A stretch of 64,000 nt of DNA from positions 3,720,001-3,784,000 of the forward strand of contig CP098528.1 of NCBI GenBank assembly GCA_030440445.1, in the 5' to 3' direction. The translations under genes and the position numbers were made by a program. This document shows, piece by piece, positions 60,782-64,000 of this stretch. The stretch's first letter is position 1. Each line of letters begins with the position of its first letter. The notes beneath the pieces are model-generated. The model made no database searches and was not told the DNA's origin. It was given only the letters and a program-made list of their open reading frames with translations. Origin of the DNA: Halomonas sp. KG2. GTDB taxonomy: Bacteria; Pseudomonadota; Gammaproteobacteria; Pseudomonadales; Halomonadaceae.

Positions 60782-62527
60782 ATGTCACCATCTGCCCCGA
60801 CATTGCAACAAAAGCTGAACCAGCTGCGCCAACGCTTTATTGAACAGCTACCAGCACGTTTACAGAAAACCGCAACAAAGTGGCAACAAAGCCGGCTTTC
60901 AGCGGAGGCAGAGTCACGCCTAGCCCCGGAGCTTCACCGCTTTTTCCATAGCTTAAAAGGGACCGGCCGCTCATTGGGCTTTGAACGAATTGCCATGTTG
61001 GCAGATCAAGGCGAAGAACTACTCAAGGCGACGCCGCCTTCTGCCAGCCATGCTTTTGATGACCAGGCTATTAATGACATTAACAGCCTGATTTCAGAGC
61101 TTTTCCAGCAGCTCAGTGAAGAGATAGAGTACTTACAGTCACTGCATGGCCAGCAAACCGTACTGGCATCACTCAACAGCGTCGAATTCTCATCAGTAGC
61201 GCCACAGACACGCAATAAACGTCAGCGGCTTATTTATCTATGTGACGATGAGCCCGACCAAGTCGACCAGTTGCTACATCATCTTCGCTGTTTTGGGCAT
61301 GAAGTGGTCCATTTTGAAGACACAGAGTCATTTTTTAATGCGGTCATTACCCGCCGCCCCGACGCGGTCATCATGGATGTTCAGTTTCCGCAAGGTAACA
61401 CCGCAGGTACTGAAACGCTGACCAGCCTGAATAAATTAATCGGAGAGCGGCTGCCCTCCATTGTACTGTCGTCCTATGGTGACTTTTATTCACGACTGAG
61501 TGCTGTTCGAGCTGGTTGTAATGGGTACTTTACCAAGCCCATTAAGCCACTGGATCTAATGTTAGCTATCGACGAACTCACTAGCCCCTTGGATGAAGAA
61601 CCGTTGCGCGTGTTGGTAGTCGATGATGAACCCGACGCTGCCAGCTACCACTCATTGATGCTTGAAGAAGCCGGTATGATTGTTCAGCAGGTGCATCACC
61701 CTGCTGACGCGCTAAGCGCTTTGGACCGCTTTAGCCCTGACTTACTGTTAATTGATATGTATATGCCGGTATGTTCTGGTGAAGAGCTAGCGACAATTAT
61801 CCGCCAGCAATCCGCGCATATTGGCCTGCCCATTATTTATCTATCTAGTGAAACAGACAGCCAAAAGCAGCTATTGGCCATGACGGCAGGCGTAGAAGCC
61901 TTCATTACCAAGCCGGTTACCCCTGACGAGCTCGTGTCTGCGGTACGGCTTCGTGCCGAACGCCTGCATCTACTGCGCTCGCTGATGACCCAGGACAGCA
62001 TGACAGGGCTTTATAACCACAGCACCACGACGGATCTTATCGGTAAAACACTTGCTCAGGCATATCGTGAAGGTAGCCAACATGCGATGGCCATGCTCGA
62101 CATTGACCATTTTAAAACGGTCAATGATACCTACGGCCACCTAGCGGGTGACCAGGTCATTATCACGCTAGCACGGCTGCTAAAAACCCGCTTGCGCATA
62201 TCCGATATCATCGGGCGTTATGGCGGTGAAGAGTTTGTCGTATTGCTAAAAGGGGTCACCGCAAAGCGCGCAGCCGAACTTATTGACGAACTGCGCCACG
62301 ATTTCGAACAGGTAGATTTTCATGCTGGCGGAGAGCGCTTTCGCTGTACCTTCAGTGCCGGCATTAGCAGTTTCCCCAGCCAGCCTTCCACTGAAGCGTT
62401 ACGCCTAAGCGCGGACCAAGCACTTTACCTAGCGAAACGGCAGGGGCGTAATCAAGTAGTCATTAATAACGAGAACGGCGCAAAAGGAAAAGCACAACCG
62501 AAGCAACCCGGTGTGAAAAAACAATGA
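60782..62527 (+). CDS. Diguanylate cyclase, HPt-REC-REC-GGDEF
   Basis: A 581-residue output protein. Residues ~10-115 form an HPt domain with H56 (LHRFFHSLKGTGRSLGF). Receiver 1 (~150-265) has D199 in VIMDVQFPQG, receiver 2 (~275-390) D325 in LLIDMYMPV. The GGDEF domain has GGEEF at 481-485, so it should be active, and an I-site RISD at 472-475 for product inhibition. It makes cyclic di-GMP. WspR has only one receiver; the added HPt and second receiver suggest a multi-step phosphorelay. It overlaps the cheW gene by 4 bp. Confidence 0.92.
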   Translation: MSPSAPTLQQKLNQLRQRFIEQLPARLQKTATKWQQSRLSAEAESRLAPELHRFFHSLKGTGRSLGFERIAMLADQGEELLKATPPSASHAFDDQAINDINSLISELFQQLSEEIEYLQSLHGQQTVLASLNSVEFSSVAPQTRNKRQRLIYLCDDEPDQVDQLLHHLRCFGHEVVHFEDTESFFNAVITRRPDAVIMDVQFPQGNTAGTETLTSLNKLIGERLPSIVLSSYGDFYSRLSAVRAGCNGYFTKPIKPLDLMLAIDELTSPLDEEPLRVLVVDDEPDAASYHSLMLEEAGMIVQQVHHPADALSALDRFSPDLLLIDMYMPVCSGEELATIIRQQSAHIGLPIIYLSSETDSQKQLLAMTAGVEAFITKPVTPDELVSAVRLRAERLHLLRSLMTQDSMTGLYNHSTTTDLIGKTLAQAYREGSQHAMAMLDIDHFKTVNDTYGHLAGDQVIITLARLLKTRLRISDIIGRYGGEEFVVLLKGVTAKRAAELIDELRHDFEQVDFHAGGERFRCTFSAGISSFPSQPSTEALRLSADQALYLAKRQGRNQVVINNENGAKGKAQPKQPGVKKQ

Positions 62528-63114
62528 CCAACACCCATCAACAGCGTGACAACCAGTCTCTTTCGCTCGAAGAGGCACTAGCACGTCAGAGTAACGATGA
62601 CACGATTATTGACGTGGACGAACCTTGCCAGCAGTTGGTGTTATTTCGCCTGGCGGAGCAACGGTTCGCTTTGCCCGGCAGTGCGGTCAATGAAATTTTG
62701 AATGGTGATCAACCGGTTTATTTCGTGCCTGGCTTGCCTGCTTCTACGGAAGGTGTGATTCACTTGCGCGGCAACATTGAATCGGTGGTGACCCTACAGG
62801 CACTTCTCGGTCTCCCCCCTTCGGAACAAACGGGCATGCTGTTAGTCGTGACCGCTGCGGGCATTCGCAGTGCCGTTCGTATCGATTATTTAGAGGATGT
62901 TTGCGACATCCCGATCAGCGCACTGAAACCGGCACCGGACACCCTCGCCAGCCAACTAATGCCTTATGTGAGCGCCCTCTGGCAACCTGATGTAACGCCA
63001 GCAGAGAGCGGCAAAGAAGAGGCTAACGACGATTCTGTAGCAGCAGGCAGCTCGGCCATTGCCCTGTTGGATCCAGATGCTTTATTCAACGCCTATCAAC
63101 AAGGCCTTGGGTAA
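62524..63114 (+). CDS. CheW-type coupling protein
   Basis: A 196-residue CheW: LVLFRLAEQRFALPGSAVNEIL at the start of the domain and the receptor-contact segment LPASTEGVIHLRGNIESVVTL further on. A ~25-residue acidic N-terminus and a C-terminal tail (ALLDPDALFNAYQQGLG) extend the core. It couples the receptor to the CheA-REC kinase. The preceding cyclase overlaps it by 4 bp, and the next gene starts 4 bp after it. Confidence 0.9.
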   Translation: MTNTHQQRDNQSLSLEEALARQSNDDTIIDVDEPCQQLVLFRLAEQRFALPGSAVNEILNGDQPVYFVPGLPASTEGVIHLRGNIESVVTLQALLGLPPSEQTGMLLVVTAAGIRSAVRIDYLEDVCDIPISALKPAPDTLASQLMPYVSALWQPDVTPAESGKEEANDDSVAAGSSAIALLDPDALFNAYQQGLG

Positions 63115-63118
63115 ACCC

Positions 63119-63523
63119 ATGACAATTGGCGCGCCGAATCTCTCCTTAGACGCAGCGACCCATGTTGCTTTAGTGTTATTTAGTGCTGGTCATACGCTCG
63201 CCGCCATCGAAGCACGCCACGTCGCGGGGTTAGCGAAATCGGCCCACCTACCGCGTTGCGCGAATGCCGAGTGCCTGTTGCTTAACGCGCCATTGTTGAG
63301 CGTAGCGCCTACCCAATGGCTCACCCTCCAGGATGCCAACGGCGCTTGGCAGTTAGGCGTTACTGGTGACGTCGTCTTAGCACACACACCGATAACGGAG
63401 CTGTTTCCATTACCTTCTTTAATTGCCGCACGCCACGTCAGCCCCGCCCTACGAGGCTTAACGATGGCCAACCAAACGGTACGTTTGTTATTTGATGGCG
63501 CAGCGCTAACGCTGCAACCATAA
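63119..63523 (+). CDS. Small CheW-like protein
   Basis: A 134-residue protein, the last of the cluster. Its opening (THVALVLFSAGHTLAAIEARHVAGLA) and closing (LTMANQTVRLLFDGAALTL) follow the CheW fold pattern, but the central receptor-contact loop is degenerate. Wsp systems carry two CheW genes (WspB, WspD), so this would be the second. I do not recognise it by sequence alone. The ATG at 63119 is 4 bp after the cheW stop. It overlaps the convergent moeA by 18 bp. Confidence 0.6.
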   Translation: MTIGAPNLSLDAATHVALVLFSAGHTLAAIEARHVAGLAKSAHLPRCANAECLLLNAPLLSVAPTQWLTLQDANGAWQLGVTGDVVLAHTPITELFPLPSLIAARHVSPALRGLTMANQTVRLLFDGAALTLQP

Positions 63524-64000
63524 ACAGCGAACCAACGTGCCTTTTTCTACCTGCTGGTGCGGATCAATCACCGCTAACGCATCTACACTAATACAGGATG
63601 ACAGCACGCCAGAGTTTTGGTCTTCAAACGCATCGGCGATGATGCCCGCTTCGCTAAAACGTAGCGCAACACGCATATAGTGCTGGCGCGGGCCAGTCTG
63701 AGTCGTGAAGTTAGCGGAGGCTGTCAGCGTAGGTAAGGCGTTCAACGCCGAACACCCCAGTAACGCACCCATCAACGGTCGTAAAAACAACCACGCGCCC
63801 ACAAACCCAGAAACAGGGTTACCCGGCAGTCCTACAAAGCGCGCCTCACTGCCGTCTTCGCGTGGCAAACGGCCCAGCGCCAGCGGCTTTCCTGGGCGAA
63901 TCGCCAGCTTCCACATATCCAACTGGCCCAGCGACTCAAGCGCGGCTTTTACATGGTCTTCCTCACCCACGCTAACCCCACCCGTACTTACCACCACATC
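63506..64000 (-). CDS. moeA: Molybdopterin molybdenumtransferase, C-terminal part (cut by window edge)
   Basis: The reading frame runs off the right end. The visible 164 residues hold the MoeA core STGGVSVGEEDHVKAAL, MWKLAIRPGKPLALG, and VGLPGNPVSGFVGAWLF, followed by the small C-terminal barrel. MoeA inserts molybdenum into molybdopterin. It converges with the chemosensory cluster and appears to be unrelated to it. Confidence 0.93.
   Translation of the reverse strand, partial: DVVVSTGGVSVGEEDHVKAALESLGQLDMWKLAIRPGKPLALGRLPREDGSEARFVGLPGNPVSGFVGAWLFLRPLMGALLGCSALNALPTLTASANFTTQTGPRQHYMRVALRFSEAGIIADAFEDQNSGVLSSCISVDALAVIDPHQQVEKGTLVRCLWLQR

Noticed and set aside
53729..63523. Flagellar chemotaxis cluster
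   Set aside because: There is no cheZ, motor or flagellar gene, the kinase carries a receiver and lacks P2, and the output is a diguanylate cyclase.

Overview
The window looks like a chromosomal segment of a halophilic gammaproteobacterium of the Halomonas/Vreelandella type. This is inferred from moderate-to-high GC, many TRAP and ABC carboxylate transporters, a secreted protein made almost only of acidic and polar residues, and close textual resemblance of several enzymes to Pseudomonas proteins I remember (GbuA, AruI). No rRNA, tRNA, CRISPR array or prophage was seen.

Layout. 1-450: 3' end of an IS30-type transposase. 575-9658: mostly leftward genes: a frameshifted YqhA-type membrane protein, ExoD, TerB, an intact IS3-family element sitting in a heptamer repeat tract, the nucleoid protein YejK, an ABC-2 exporter pair, PpiC, a serine hydrolase, a membrane acyltransferase and a small polyacidic secreted protein. 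9959-12860: a TRAP transporter. 13171-17189: an SDR, a LysR regulator, and a class III CoA-transferase with an HMG-CoA lyase that together could degrade 3-hydroxy-3-methylglutarate or a similar acid. 17192-24409: a leftward operon for 2-ketoarginine breakdown (guanidinobutyrase, YjiH-type membrane protein, ketoarginine decarboxylase, aldehyde dehydrogenase), with a recognisable sigma-54 promoter and a divergent sigma-54 activator. 24524-28745: a Ugp-type ABC operon preceded by a Pho-box-like repeat. 28810-30954: RecQ.

30965-35968: methionine salvage (mtnA divergent from mtnBCD, with mtnK), interrupted by about 3.4 tandem copies of a 198-bp unit, each containing a ~165-bp palindromic element. 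36096-42559: a YrhK protein, then a DeoR-type regulator divergent from an AfuABC-like ABC transporter, an MBL-fold hydrolase and a HAD phosphatase; three CGAAAGC sites exactly 21 bp apart lie in the divergent promoter. 42556-44714: an MFS transporter and a GlxA-type regulator. 44827-51556: a complete malonate operon (GntR regulator, TRAP transporter, malonyl-CoA decarboxylase, malonyl-CoA synthetase). 51625-53220: an SSS symporter, preceded by a degenerate small Cys-rich gene and a 14-bp tandem repeat. 53729-63523: a Wsp-like chemosensory cluster (MCP, CheB, CheR-TPR, CheA-REC, REC, HPt-REC-REC-GGDEF, CheW, CheW-like) probably controlling cyclic di-GMP. 63506-64000: the 3' part of moeA.

Two themes recur. 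In three transporter operons an RNA hairpin directly follows the substrate-binding protein gene, probably setting its surplus over the permease. Short tandem repeats (7, 13 or 14 bp) occur in intergenic regions, three of the four tracts close behind stop codons. The strongest candidates for new biology are the Wsp-like cluster with its unusual two-receiver diguanylate cyclase, the DeoR/AfuABC/MBL/HAD locus with 21-bp iterons, and the tandem palindromic repeat array.
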